A DNA stretch of 64,000 nucleotides from Lacrimispora xylanisolvens (lineage in GTDB: Bacteria; Bacillota; Clostridia; Lachnospirales; Lachnospiraceae): positions 186,001-250,000 of the forward strand of contig NZ_PTJA01000001.1 in NCBI RefSeq assembly GCF_002934545.1. The letters are read 5' to 3'. The notes under the pieces were generated by a model. It made no database searches. It saw only the letters and a list, made by a program, of their open reading frames with translations, and was not told the DNA's origin. Shown here one piece after another: positions 27,073 to 34,961 of the stretch (within the stretch, counting starts at the first letter, position 1; each line of letters starts with the position of its first letter). Both the position numbers and the translations under genes were made by a program.

Positions 27073-28002
27073 ATGTTTTGTGGCAGTAAGACTTTGATTA
27101 CTTTAGGTACAGCTTTTTTTATTATGGCAGTTCCATTTACATCCATGGCGGCATCCAGTACAATCAATGATGTTTCCATTGATATCGTATCGGCTGGCGG
27201 AACCGCTGACGGTGGCGGTAATTTAGATGTGGTGGTTACAACTGATTCTGATATGTATCACTTAGAAAAGGCATATGATATAGATGAGCCGGATGGTGAT
27301 TTTAAAGAGATTGACCGGCCGACGCTTGTGGTTTTGATCAAAGCGGATGGTAATTATACTTTTTCCAGCCGGGCTGTAAAAAATATAAAAATTAACGGCG
27401 CAAAAGGAACGGTTATTGGCGGCTTGATGAATGAAACAAATATAAAGGTTTATATTGTATTTGATGCCTTATATGACAATGGCAGCAACCATAGTCTAAA
27501 CGTGATTGATCTTAATGTAAATGAGTTGAAATGGGATAAGACAACCGGGCTGGTGAGATGGGGTGCAGTAAGTGAAGCCGATAATTACCAGTTAAGACTT
27601 TACCGTGGCAGCGGATTGATAAGCTCATTTATTACAAAAGACCCCAATTATGACTTGTCTGCCTATATAACAAAAGAGGGTAAGTATTCCTACCAGGTCC
27701 GTGCAGTGACGGATTCCTCCCTCAAGGGAACATGGTGTAAGTCAGATGTTTTCCAGGTGACTTCCGAAGATGCTTCAAGAATCAGTTTTGGCAAATCAAA
27801 GAAGGGTCTGGAAGGTCCCGGAAGCCGTTGGCAATTTAAGAATGATAAGTGGTATTTTATGAATGAATCAGGAACTATGGTTACCGGTTGGATCAATTGG
27901 AAATCAAAGTGGTATTACTGTGGCAATGATGGTGCCATGTACACCAATACAACGACCCCGGATGGATATAAAGTAGGTAGTGATGGAGCCTGGGTGGAAT
28001 GA
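27073..28002 (+). CDS. Secreted protein with C-terminal cell-wall-binding repeats
   Basis: A 309-residue exported protein: signal peptide ending near SMA-AS (residue 26), a beta-rich N-terminal part (about 30-150) with no recognised family, a fibronectin-like segment (about 155-235, WGAVSEADNYQLRLYRGSG and KYSYQVRAVTDSS) and two or three CW-binding/choline-binding-like repeats at the end (GSRWQFKNDKWYFMNESGTM, GWINWKSKWYYCGNDGAM). These repeats attach proteins to wall polymers non-covalently. ATG 27073 follows GCAGGAGGG; an earlier in-frame ATG lacks a site. Followed by a strong terminator. Confidence 0.75.
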   Translation: MFCGSKTLITLGTAFFIMAVPFTSMAASSTINDVSIDIVSAGGTADGGGNLDVVVTTDSDMYHLEKAYDIDEPDGDFKEIDRPTLVVLIKADGNYTFSSRAVKNIKINGAKGTVIGGLMNETNIKVYIVFDALYDNGSNHSLNVIDLNVNELKWDKTTGLVRWGAVSEADNYQLRLYRGSGLISSFITKDPNYDLSAYITKEGKYSYQVRAVTDSSLKGTWCKSDVFQVTSEDASRISFGKSKKGLEGPGSRWQFKNDKWYFMNESGTMVTGWINWKSKWYYCGNDGAMYTNTTTPDGYKVGSDGAWVE

Positions 28003-28024
28003 TAAATGCTTTATAAATCGGTAT

Positions 28025-28067
28025 AACAAACAACGCCCTCCTGGTATACAGGAGGGCGTTGTTTGTT
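28025..28067. terminator. Strong hairpin terminator
   Basis: A perfect 19-bp stem (28025-28043 with 28049-28067) around a 5-base loop; GC core GCCCTCCTG with A/T-rich base. It ends the wall-binding protein gene and, on the other strand, the XRE repressor gene. Confidence 0.85.
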
Positions 28068-28101
28068 AAGAGTAACTATCTAATGACATTCTATATTTTA
28101 T

Positions 28102-28599
28102 TTACTCATCAAAAAATGCATTGTCATATTCTCTCATTTCATCAGTCACTTCTATGTCTTTCCGTTCATGGGCTGCATTGGTGAGAAGATGGTGCTTATT
28201 CTCTTCCTCCATCAGCTGTATCTGATAAAGATTCTTACTGTAGTCAAGTACTTTCCTTTTATTTGCACTATTAAGCTTATTATAATTAATAGAAAGCTCA
28301 TTATCGGAGGAAAGAACACTGACTTTATGTTCGCTTGAACCAGGAGTCTGAACTCTTTCCATAGGTACATCAAAACCCATTAACCATGCCTCACTCACAT
28401 TAAGAGCTTTACCAAGTACAAACAATTTCTTCTGGTTAGGTTCTGTTTTACCAGCGCAATACTGGCTGATATCAGATTTATTCATCTTAACGTTATACAT
28501 TTCGCAAAAAGGAATCGCCAGATTTAATATGTCGGTCTGACGTAAATTTTTATCTTCCATAATTTTCTTTAATCGAATAGCAGTGTTTTCATTTTTCAT
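28102..28599 (-). CDS. XRE-family repressor of the tail cluster
   Basis: A 165-residue Cro/CI-type protein with an N-terminal helix-turn-helix (about 5-70; LRQTDILNL and NKSDISQYCAGKTEPNQKKL) and a short helical C-terminal part without a LexA/S24 self-cleavage domain. It is transcribed away from the contractile-tail genes, and the intervening DNA carries repeated AGTTCAA half-sites at both promoters. It is therefore the probable repressor of the cluster and of itself. Without a self-cleavage domain, induction must use another route such as an anti-repressor, proteolysis or a signal peptide. Confidence 0.82.
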   Translation of the reverse strand: MKNENTAIRLKKIMEDKNLRQTDILNLAIPFCEMYNVKMNKSDISQYCAGKTEPNQKKLFVLGKALNVSEAWLMGFDVPMERVQTPGSSEHKVSVLSSDNELSINYNKLNSANKRKVLDYSKNLYQIQLMEEENKHHLLTNAAHERKDIEVTDEMREYDNAFFDE

Positions 28600-28623
28600 T
28601 ATATAAACCGCCTCTCTGTATCT

Positions 28624-28652
28624 GTTATATCATATGTTACATAAAAGTTCAA
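28624..28652 (-). promoter_or_regulatory. Promoter of the XRE repressor gene
   Basis: Minus strand: TTGAAC (28647-28652), 17-base spacer, TATAAC (28624-28629). The -35 box is itself part of an AGTTCAA operator half-site, so the repressor should block its own promoter. Confidence 0.6.
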
Positions 28653-28687
28653 TATAACAATCCTATGGTTTAAATTATTGAACTTTT
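28643..28687. promoter_or_regulatory. Split operator pair between the divergent promoters
   Basis: AAAAGTTCAAT (28643-28653) and ATTGAACTTTT (28677-28687) are exact inverted copies 23 bases apart. They carry the same half-site as the two compact palindromes downstream; the right arm lies just before the -35 box of the tail promoter. Confidence 0.65.
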
Positions 28688-28690
28688 GCG

Positions 28691-28719
28691 TTGACAGAAG
28701 AATCTAATCATGTTATGAT
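28691..28719 (+). promoter_or_regulatory. Promoter of the tail cluster regulator gene
   Basis: Perfect TTGACA (28691-28696), 17-base spacer, TATGAT (28714-28719). Operator half-sites lie immediately on both sides. Confidence 0.8.
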
Positions 28720-28725
28720 ACGGAT

Positions 28726-28743
28726 AGTTCAAAATATTGAACT
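28726..28743. promoter_or_regulatory. Repressor operator, compact copy 1
   Basis: AGTTCAA-AATA-TTGAACT, a 7+4+7 perfect dyad located at the expected transcription start of the rightward promoter. Confidence 0.75.
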
Positions 28744-28817
28744 TAAAAGCTTACAAAATAAGTCACATCAGGTATATCAACGGTTATAGGTAGATGTGGT
28801 TTATTTTTTACTCAATT

Positions 28818-28835
28818 AGTTCAAAATATTGAACT
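28818..28835. promoter_or_regulatory. Repressor operator, compact copy 2
   Basis: Identical 18-base dyad to the copy 92 bases upstream, placed in the leader of the regulator gene. Between them CACATC (28764 region) and GATGTG form a weak long-loop hairpin followed by a T-rich run, a possible leader attenuator. Confidence 0.7.
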
Positions 28836-28926
28836 ATAAAATAATTGCCTGAAATATAGTTTGGCAAATATTAATGTTGAGCAACATGACTGTAAATAAA
28901 ACAAAAATATCTGGGAGGATAAAAGA

Positions 28927-29337
28927 ATGGGAAATGTCAGACCTTTAAATTACAGCAAATACGGAATCAGTAAAAACCGCTTCTGGGAATTGTATTTTTG
29001 GTGTCTTCAATATGGAGAATGGAGAGAGGAGCTTAAGTATAAAACAGATACGGTTAAATCTGTGAGAATTGCCAGCATGCCATCGTCTCATAGTCCGGTG
29101 GACGTTACACAGCAGCTTGCAATCAGAAGGGTAATGCTTGAGCAGAACTGTAAGCTGATTGAACAGACGGCAATAGAAACAGATGCGGACATTTACAAAT
29201 ATATATTAAAAGCTGTGACAGAGAAAGAAATTACGTATGAATATTTGCGAATGATAATGGAAATTCCTTGTAGTCACAATACATATTATGACAGACGCCG
29301 CAAATTTTACTGGCTTCTGGATAAAAGAAAAAATTAA
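28927..29337 (+). CDS. Phage-type late transcription regulator (ArpU/sigma-like)
   Basis: A 136-residue basic protein. The last 40 residues (EYLRMIMEIPCSHNTYYDRRRKF) resemble the sigma region 4-like helix-turn-helix of phage late regulators of the ArpU/RinA type, which switch on structural genes. It lies between the repressor-controlled promoter and the tail genes, the place of Xpf-like regulators in PBSX-type elements. GGGAGGA precedes the ATG. The assignment rests on the C-terminal pattern and position, not on a full-length match. Confidence 0.6.
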   Translation: MGNVRPLNYSKYGISKNRFWELYFWCLQYGEWREELKYKTDTVKSVRIASMPSSHSPVDVTQQLAIRRVMLEQNCKLIEQTAIETDADIYKYILKAVTEKEITYEYLRMIMEIPCSHNTYYDRRRKFYWLLDKRKN

Positions 29338-29350
29338 GATTGGTAATCAA

Positions 29351-29373
29351 GGGACAAATCAACATGCTATATT
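29351..29373 (+). promoter_or_regulatory. Possible activator-dependent late promoter
   Basis: An extended -10 TGCTATATT (TATATT at 29368-29373) lacks any acceptable -35 at 16-18 bases (AATCAA at 29345-29350). That combination would suit activation by the preceding phage-type regulator. Weak evidence. Confidence 0.35.
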
Positions 29374-29386
29374 AGTAGTATGAAAA

Positions 29387-29415
29387 AGGGTTTCCACACA
29401 GGAGACTCTTTTTTA
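29387..29415 (+). terminator. Hairpin between the regulator gene and the tail genes
   Basis: AGGGTTTCC (29387-29395) pairs with GGAGACTCT (29401-29409), including two G-T pairs, around ACACA and runs into TTTTTATT. It has terminator form and would separate regulator transcription from the structural operon. Confidence 0.65.
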
Positions 29416-29465
29416 TTATTATTCACTGCCTTAAAAAATAAAAAAGAAAGGGGAAAGAATCAAAG

Positions 29466-29660
29466 ATGTCAAAAGCAAAGGACACAAAAAAAACAGTGAG
29501 GGAACCGGTAAAATTTAATAGGGAGGCACTTCTTGCAAGCAAGGAATTTTCCGGATATCAACCGGACTTTGCAAAGGTGCTTCTTACAAAACCGGAGTAC
29601 ACACTGGAAGAAGCAAAGGAAATTCTTGATAAATTTTTCGAAAATAAGGAGGAAAAGTAA
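29466..29660 (+). CDS. Small tail-cluster protein upstream of the sheath gene
   Basis: A 64-residue acidic/basic protein (MSKAKDTKKTVREPVKF at the start, then two helices with EYTLEEAKEILDKFFENKEEK). It ends immediately before the sheath ATG and its last codons contain the sheath ribosome site AAGGAGG. Small genes of this size and place occur in PBSX-like tail modules; function unknown. Own ribosome site AAAGGGG. Confidence 0.65.
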   Translation: MSKAKDTKKTVREPVKFNREALLASKEFSGYQPDFAKVLLTKPEYTLEEAKEILDKFFENKEEK

Positions 29661-30998
29661 ATGGCTGGAGGAACATGGACATCACAAAGTAAAAAGCAGC
29701 CGGGTGTTTACATTAATGTGAAATCAAGTATGGAGCAGTCGGTTAAAGTAGGGGACAGGGGAATTGTAGCAATCTGTGAACCATTGTCATGGGGACCAGA
29801 AGGAGAACTTATGACAATCAATGCAGGGGACGATTTTACGTCATATATTGGTTACTCTGCAACCAGTGAAAAGTCATTGTTTTTAAGAGAGATTTTTAAA
29901 GGAAGTGAGCGTACAAGCGGACCTGCAAAGGTTATGCTTTACCGCCCAGCTGCAGAAGGCTCGGCAAAAGCCACGGCTGTTGTTGGTGATCTTACTGTTA
30001 CTGCAAGATATCAGGGGGTACGTGGTAATGATATTTCGGTTTCACTTACCCAGGATCCGGATCAGTCAGGAAATTATGTAGTACGAACCATTGTAGAGGG
30101 ATTAGTAAAAAATACTCAGACAGGAAAAACTGTTTCTGATTTAAAAGAAAACGACTGGGTTGCTTTTTCAGGCAGCGGTACCCTGACAGCTTCAGCTGGA
30201 ACTTCTTTAACAGGAGGCAGCGATGGCACAGTGAAAAATGCAGAGTATTCCAATTTTTTAACTGCTCTGGAATCCCGTAATTTTCAGATTCTTATCTATG
30301 ACGGCGCTGACAGCACAATTAAGGAAGCATACATAGCCTTTATTAAACGGATGCGTGAAAATTCAGGAAGGAAGTGTCAGGCAGTTATGTCTGGTGCTGA
30401 AAGTGATACTGAGGCAGTCATCTCTGTTAAAAACGGGGTGGTGCTTTCAGATGGAACTACACTTACCCCACAGAAAACAACCTGGTGGGTTGGCGGTGTG
30501 CAGGCAGGAGCAAATTATACGGAGTCTCTGGTCTATGCCCAGTATCCCAATGCAGCAGATGTATCTCCACGTCTGACATCAGCAGAAATTGATGAAGCGC
30601 TGGACAAAGGGCAGATTGTATTTTTTGAAGAATTTGGTTCCGTTAAGATTGTGTCAGATATTAATACACTTACTTCTTACACGGCAAACAAAGGAGAAGC
30701 ATTCAGCTTAAACCAGGTAATTCGGACGGCTGATACTCTTACCAGCGATATTTATAAGAATTTTTCCCAGAACTTTGTTGGGAAGACTCAGAACAACGCA
30801 ACGGGCTGGGACTTATTGAAGTCCTGGATTGTGGGGTATTTAAATGAGATTCAGGCAAATGGAGGAATCCAGAATTTTGAATCTGATGATGTGACCGTAG
30901 AAGCGGGAAATGCACTGAATGCAGTTTTAATAACACTGGCAATTCAGCCGGTAGCTGCAGTGGAAAAAATTTATATCACAGCAACCCTGACGGATTAG
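29661..30998 (+). CDS. xkdK: Contractile tail sheath protein (XkdK-like)
   Basis: A 445-residue sheath protein. The N-terminus (GTWTSQSKKQPGVYINVKSS) and the domain around 45-110 (GEGGLMTINAGDD-like start of the sheath, then VMLYRPAAEGSAKATA) are typical; an insertion domain with RYQGVRGNDISVSL spans about 110-200, and the conserved C-terminal assembly domain ends VEKIYITATLTD. It polymerises around the tail tube and contracts. Position directly before the tube gene is the universal order of myovirus-type and PBSX tails. Confidence 0.92.
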   Translation: MAGGTWTSQSKKQPGVYINVKSSMEQSVKVGDRGIVAICEPLSWGPEGELMTINAGDDFTSYIGYSATSEKSLFLREIFKGSERTSGPAKVMLYRPAAEGSAKATAVVGDLTVTARYQGVRGNDISVSLTQDPDQSGNYVVRTIVEGLVKNTQTGKTVSDLKENDWVAFSGSGTLTASAGTSLTGGSDGTVKNAEYSNFLTALESRNFQILIYDGADSTIKEAYIAFIKRMRENSGRKCQAVMSGAESDTEAVISVKNGVVLSDGTTLTPQKTTWWVGGVQAGANYTESLVYAQYPNAADVSPRLTSAEIDEALDKGQIVFFEEFGSVKIVSDINTLTSYTANKGEAFSLNQVIRTADTLTSDIYKNFSQNFVGKTQNNATGWDLLKSWIVGYLNEIQANGGIQNFESDDVTVEAGNALNAVLITLAIQPVAAVEKIYITATLTD

Positions 30999-31011
30999 GA
31001 GGAGATAGATT

Positions 31012-31482
31012 ATGAGCTTTTTATTAGAACGCGATGCTTTAAACGGAAAGGCCGGAAGAGCCTTTGCAGTAATTGACGGACGCAATGTGGAAATGTTCGG
31101 ATTAAAGAAAATTCAGGCAGATGCAGAGTTTCAGGAATCTGATTTTAAGGTGGTCGGAACCAATCTGGTACAGAAAAAGACATCAGGTGTTTCCCTTACC
31201 GGTTCCGCCACGGTATACTATGGCACACCGGAATTTTTAAACATGCTGAAAACTTATTTAAAGACGGGAGCACTTCCGTACTTTACAATTCAGATTACCA
31301 ATGAAGATGAAGGCAGTTCCATTGGCAGCCAGACGGTAGCTCTTTATAACGTAAAGCTCCAGAAGCTCCCCATTGCCATGCTGGACGCAGATACAGAGTT
31401 TTTAACAATGGATATTGCTTTCAGCTTTACTAACGTAGAAGTATTAAACGCATTTTCAACCCCGGTTCAGCTGGGAGAATAG
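31012..31482 (+). CDS. xkdM: Tail tube protein (XkdM-like)
   Basis: A 156-residue protein with the tube fold pattern: DGRNVEMFGLKKIQADAEFQESDFKVVG, a beta-hairpin around TSGVSLTGSATVYYGTPEF, and QKLPIAMLDADTEFLTMDIAFSFTNVEVL near the end. It forms stacked hexamer rings inside the sheath. GGAGGAG precedes the ATG. It follows the sheath gene after 13 bases and precedes the chaperone gene by 9. Confidence 0.9.
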   Translation: MSFLLERDALNGKAGRAFAVIDGRNVEMFGLKKIQADAEFQESDFKVVGTNLVQKKTSGVSLTGSATVYYGTPEFLNMLKTYLKTGALPYFTIQITNEDEGSSIGSQTVALYNVKLQKLPIAMLDADTEFLTMDIAFSFTNVEVLNAFSTPVQLGE

Positions 31483-31491
31483 GAGGATATT

Positions 31492-31908
31492 ATGAGTGCA
31501 TTAAAAGCATTTTTACAGCCATCAGTGGAGGGAGTAACCAAAGAGGTGATTATTTCCGAACGTTTTAAAGGAGAAGATGGGAAACCTGTCCCCTTTGTGA
31601 TCAAAGCTATTTCCCAGAAGGAAAATGAGAAGCTTGCCCGCATGAGCCGCAAAACAGCTAAGGTTGATGGCGTTCCGGTAGAGAAAACAGACAGCATTCT
31701 TTATACCAGAAGACTGATTCTTGCATGTGTACAGGAACCGGATTTCAGCGATCAGGAAATGTGTAAATATTACGGAACAGAAGATCCCCTGGAGGTTCCT
31801 TCCCAGATGCTGAGTGTGGGAGAATATAACCGTTTATCCAATGCGATTCTGGAATTAAATGACATGAAGAGCATGGGAGAGAAGAGTGAAGAAGCAAAAA
31901 ACTCCTAA
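31492..31908 (+). CDS. xkdN: Tail assembly chaperone, zero-frame product (XkdN-like)
   Basis: A 138-residue protein of the XkdN/gpG class (SALKAFLQPSVEGVTKEVIIS, FKGEDGKPVPFVIKAI, YTRRLILACVQEPDFSDQEM). It binds the tape measure protein during tail assembly. Its last codons contain an in-frame slippery heptamer followed by a stop, and a -1 shift joins it to the next frame, as in many tailed phages where both short and long forms are needed. Confidence 0.85.
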   Translation: MSALKAFLQPSVEGVTKEVIISERFKGEDGKPVPFVIKAISQKENEKLARMSRKTAKVDGVPVEKTDSILYTRRLILACVQEPDFSDQEMCKYYGTEDPLEVPSQMLSVGEYNRLSNAILELNDMKSMGEKSEEAKNS

Positions 31909-32057
31909 ACGGGGGAGATATGGACGTGCAGTTGGCTTACTACATGTTTGTTAACCACGGCCGCTTCCCCGGGGAAGTTGCCAGGCTTCCGGAAAACGAT
32001 AGAATATTAATGTTCCAGATGGCGGTGAAAGAAATTAAAAGCCGACCTAAGAAGTAG
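31492..32057 (+). CDS. Frameshifted long form of the tail chaperone (gpGT analogue), join 31492-31902 with 31902-32057
   Basis: The codons GCA AAA AAC at 31894-31902 contain A_AAA_AAC, the classic X_XXY_YYZ site for -1 slippage, only one codon before the zero-frame stop. The -1 frame continues without interruption through LLNGGD into the ATG at 31920 and on to TAG 32055-32057 (MDVQLAYYMFVNHGR...IKSRPKK), giving a 188-residue fusion. The 45-codon second part has its own possible ATG and a GGGGGAG stretch, so independent translation is also possible. It lies exactly between the chaperone and the tape measure gene, the conserved place for gpT-type extensions. Confidence 0.8.
31896..31902 (+). 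promoter_or_regulatory. Programmed -1 ribosomal frameshift site
   Basis: Heptamer A_AAA_AAC in the correct phase for -1 slippage. A GC-rich self-complementary segment (CTTCCCC/GGGGAAG, 31964-31977) lies about 60 bases on; whether it acts as a stimulator is unknown. The GGGGGAG at 31911-31917 after the site could also influence frame. Confidence 0.78.
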
Positions 32058-32067
32058 AGGAGGAACG

Positions 32068-34230
32068 ATGGGAACGATAACAGGAGAATTAGTAGTAAGT
32101 GACCAGTTCAGTGAATCTTTTTCCAGGTTCATTGAACTTGGGAATTCTTCGGTGGAGCAATTGGGGCGAATTAGTCAGGCTGCTGTAAAAACTGAATTGA
32201 CCATGCGTCGTTCCATGGGTGGAGCGGCCGGCGCAATAATCGGAAATATAAGACAGTCAAGCAGTGAGACAGTAATGCAGTTAGATCGCATTACTGCCTC
32301 AATTGAAAAAATGGGAGAAGATTCCCAGTTTGTGGCAATTCAAGGGATGAATGAAATCAATGAAAACATAAAAAAGGTGGTTGCAAATACTTCAAAGGCT
32401 GAGGAAGAGCAGGACGAATACAATATAAGATTAAAACAGTCATTAGAATTCGGTAAGAAGTTAAAGGACACAATTAAAAAAATAGGATCGCTGGGAGTAA
32501 CAGCAGGAAAAGGGCTGATTGGATTATCAGATAAGATGTCTCAGTCAAATACCCGTGTAAATGGAATGAACAAAAGCTTTCACCCTTCTGAAAACGCTTC
32601 AGCTGAGGGAAATGGAGCAGCCAGCAATGAACTGGAGGAAACCAGCCGCATACAGGAACTCATTTATCAGTCTGCCCAACGAACCAGAATGAGCTATCTT
32701 GGAACTGTAGATGCGGTTACTGCCTTAGCAAAGGGGGCAGGAGATGCCTTTTCCAGCAGTGATGAAGTTGTTGCGTTTGCAGAAAATATGAATAAGCAGC
32801 TAAAGTCAGCTGGGGCCAGCCAGCAGGATGCTGCTTCTGCGTCTGAACAGCTGACCAAGGCACTGGGAGCCGGAGTGCTTACAAGTGAGCAGTTTAATGC
32901 GGTTTCTGGCACAGCTCCCAATATTATTCAGACAATTGCCGATTATATGGGAAAACCTGTAAAAGAAGTCAGGAAACTGGCTGCCGAAGGAAAAATCACC
33001 TCAGACATTGTAAAAAATGCCATGCTTGGCGCAACGGATAATATAAACGAAGAGTTTAAGAGTGTGCCTATGACATGGACTAATGCTTGGGAATTAATAA
33101 AAAATGCGGCAACTTATTCACTAAGCGGAGTTACAGAGAACATTAATGAATTTTTAAACAGTGATAGTGCACAGAAAGCCCTTGGGGGAATTGTGGGTGC
33201 AATTGATATTCTGGCTGATGTAGCAGAAGGAGTAATTGGTATGCTGACGACTGGAGCTGGATTTATAGTTGATAATCTGGGATTTATATTGCCAGTACTT
33301 GCAGCTATCGGAGTAATGCTTGCTATTATAAATAGTGCTGCAATAGCGGTAGCATTGTCAACTGTTGGAGGTGCACTGGCTACAGCAGGGGCCTGGATTG
33401 TCGCAAACTGGCCATTACTGTTATTTATAGCCGTTCTGGCCAGCGCTTTTATTGCTGCTCAAAAATTAGGCGTTGGAATGGAAGAAATAGGCGGTTGGGT
33501 CGGGCAGATTTTTGGAACCATCTATGCGGTTGGATATAACATTTTTGTTGCTCTTTGGAATGTCATTGCTTCCTTTGCTGAATTTTTTGCAAATGTTTGG
33601 AATGAACCGTTAGGCGCGACAGTCCGAATGTTCGCTGATGTATTTGATGGCATTCTTGGTATTGTAGAAACTGCTGCAGGTGTCATAGATGCAATGCTTG
33701 ATAGTGATCTTACATCTGCAGTTTCCGGATTCAGGGATGAGGTTAAATCCTGGGTAAAAGAAAACTTAGGTGAAAATGAAATTAAAATAGAAAGAATGAA
33801 TAACATTGATGTAAAGGAAACAGCAGCGGCTAGTGGAGAATTCTTTGAAAAAATAGGTGAAAAAATCGATAATATGAAATTTGATCCTATCGAAACAATA
33901 AGTAAATATACAGGAACCTTGGGAGGCAATAAAGATGGCTACGGATCTATGACTGATAACATAGGAAATGTATCAGGTGTCGATAAAGTAGGCAGCGTAG
34001 AAAAAATCAATCAGGATGTAAACATTGCTGATGAAAATATTAAGCTTCTCAGAGATTTATCAGAGCGGCAGTATGTAGCCCTTGTCAATCTGACGGTACC
34101 ACAGACCAATGCGACGATCAACCAGACTGTACATGGCGGCGGCGGATCTGATGTAGATTCCATGGTGGGTGCGCTAAACAATATACTTGGAGTACAACAG
34201 TCAGTCAGCAGCAATGTATTAGTAACCTAG
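32068..34230 (+). CDS. Tail tape measure protein
   Basis: A 720-residue protein: long helical N-terminal half (about 1-200), the tape-measure signature region about 210-345 (TRMSYLGTVDAVTALAKGAGDAF, GVLTSEQFNAVSGTAPNII, PMTWTNAWELIKNA), hydrophobic segments at about 390-470 and a helical C-terminal part. The protein sets tail length. At the roughly 0.15 nm per residue known for tape measures, 720 residues imply a tail of about 0.1 micrometre, short of many full myophages but usual for R-type particles. AGGAGG in front of the ATG. Confidence 0.9.
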   Translation: MGTITGELVVSDQFSESFSRFIELGNSSVEQLGRISQAAVKTELTMRRSMGGAAGAIIGNIRQSSSETVMQLDRITASIEKMGEDSQFVAIQGMNEINENIKKVVANTSKAEEEQDEYNIRLKQSLEFGKKLKDTIKKIGSLGVTAGKGLIGLSDKMSQSNTRVNGMNKSFHPSENASAEGNGAASNELEETSRIQELIYQSAQRTRMSYLGTVDAVTALAKGAGDAFSSSDEVVAFAENMNKQLKSAGASQQDAASASEQLTKALGAGVLTSEQFNAVSGTAPNIIQTIADYMGKPVKEVRKLAAEGKITSDIVKNAMLGATDNINEEFKSVPMTWTNAWELIKNAATYSLSGVTENINEFLNSDSAQKALGGIVGAIDILADVAEGVIGMLTTGAGFIVDNLGFILPVLAAIGVMLAIINSAAIAVALSTVGGALATAGAWIVANWPLLLFIAVLASAFIAAQKLGVGMEEIGGWVGQIFGTIYAVGYNIFVALWNVIASFAEFFANVWNEPLGATVRMFADVFDGILGIVETAAGVIDAMLDSDLTSAVSGFRDEVKSWVKENLGENEIKIERMNNIDVKETAAASGEFFEKIGEKIDNMKFDPIETISKYTGTLGGNKDGYGSMTDNIGNVSGVDKVGSVEKINQDVNIADENIKLLRDLSERQYVALVNLTVPQTNATINQTVHGGGGSDVDSMVGALNNILGVQQSVSSNVLVT

Positions 34231-34238
34231 GAGGAATT

Positions 34239-34961
34239 ATGGGAAACAGATATAAGTTTTTTGCAGATATTGGTGGAGACACCATAGAATTCCCTGTTAA
34301 TCCAAAGGAGTATACCATTTCATATCCGGCCGATCATAAAACCTACGACATATTGGATATAGGTGAAATTATAGTTCCCAGGCTGCCTTCTTTAATGGAG
34401 GTATCCTGGGATTCCTATTTCCCGGGGAACAGTGATGATCCGCTGATATACGGACATGACTGGATGGAGCCAGGGGACTATGTGGAAGCCATAAAGGATG
34501 CCATGGATAATCAGGAAATATGTGATCTAGTCATAAGCCGGTATAATGCAGGCGGAAGCAGGATGTATGATACCAATATCAGTGCAGTAATTGCAGATTT
34601 TGAAACAACGGAAAAGGGCGGGGAAGCAGGAGACGTATACTACAAGATTAAATTCAAAGAATACCGGAATTACACACCTATAAAAATACCCCTGCAAAAT
34701 AATAACAATACAGACAGTTCCTCCACTTCCGAAAATTTACAAAGAGCCGAATCCCCTGCTTTGGAACTAAGGGTAGGAGCCGCCGTTATCGCAAATGGCA
34801 CCTATTATAGCAGCAGTTATGGGGATAAGCCGACTGGTACGGCTAATAACTTATCTACTGTAGTCTCAAGGATTATTCCAGATGCTTCCAGACCATATCC
34901 AATTCTGATTGGGGGAAGCCGTGGCTGGATTAAGGCAGATCAGCTGCAGGTGACCGGATGA
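34239..34961 (+). CDS. Baseplate hub-associated protein, XkdP-like with SH3-type C-terminus
   Basis: A 240-residue protein whose N-terminal 140 residues (FFADIGGDTIEFPVNPKEYTI, ISYPADHKTYDILDIGEIIVPRLPSL) match the XkdP/gp53-like tail proteins that usually end in a LysM domain. Here the C-terminal about 60 residues (GTYYSSSYGDKPTGTANN, GGSRGWIKADQLQV) look like a bacterial SH3-type wall-binding domain instead. It probably holds the hub to the tube and touches the peptidoglycan. Its stop overlaps the next start (ATGA). Confidence 0.8.
   Translation: MGNRYKFFADIGGDTIEFPVNPKEYTISYPADHKTYDILDIGEIIVPRLPSLMEVSWDSYFPGNSDDPLIYGHDWMEPGDYVEAIKDAMDNQEICDLVISRYNAGGSRMYDTNISAVIADFETTEKGGEAGDVYYKIKFKEYRNYTPIKIPLQNNNNTDSSSTSENLQRAESPALELRVGAAVIANGTYYSSSYGDKPTGTANNLSTVVSRIIPDASRPYPILIGGSRGWIKADQLQVTG

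Noticed and set aside
27073-28002. Wall-binding protein as part of the choline utilisation system
   Set aside because: CW-binding repeats attach to wall polymers and are widespread; the gene is 20 kb from the cut operon with its own terminator and no shared regulatory site.
31467-31697. Minus-strand frame over the tail chaperone start
   Set aside because: It lies opposite a gene with clear homology and synteny and shows no start signal.
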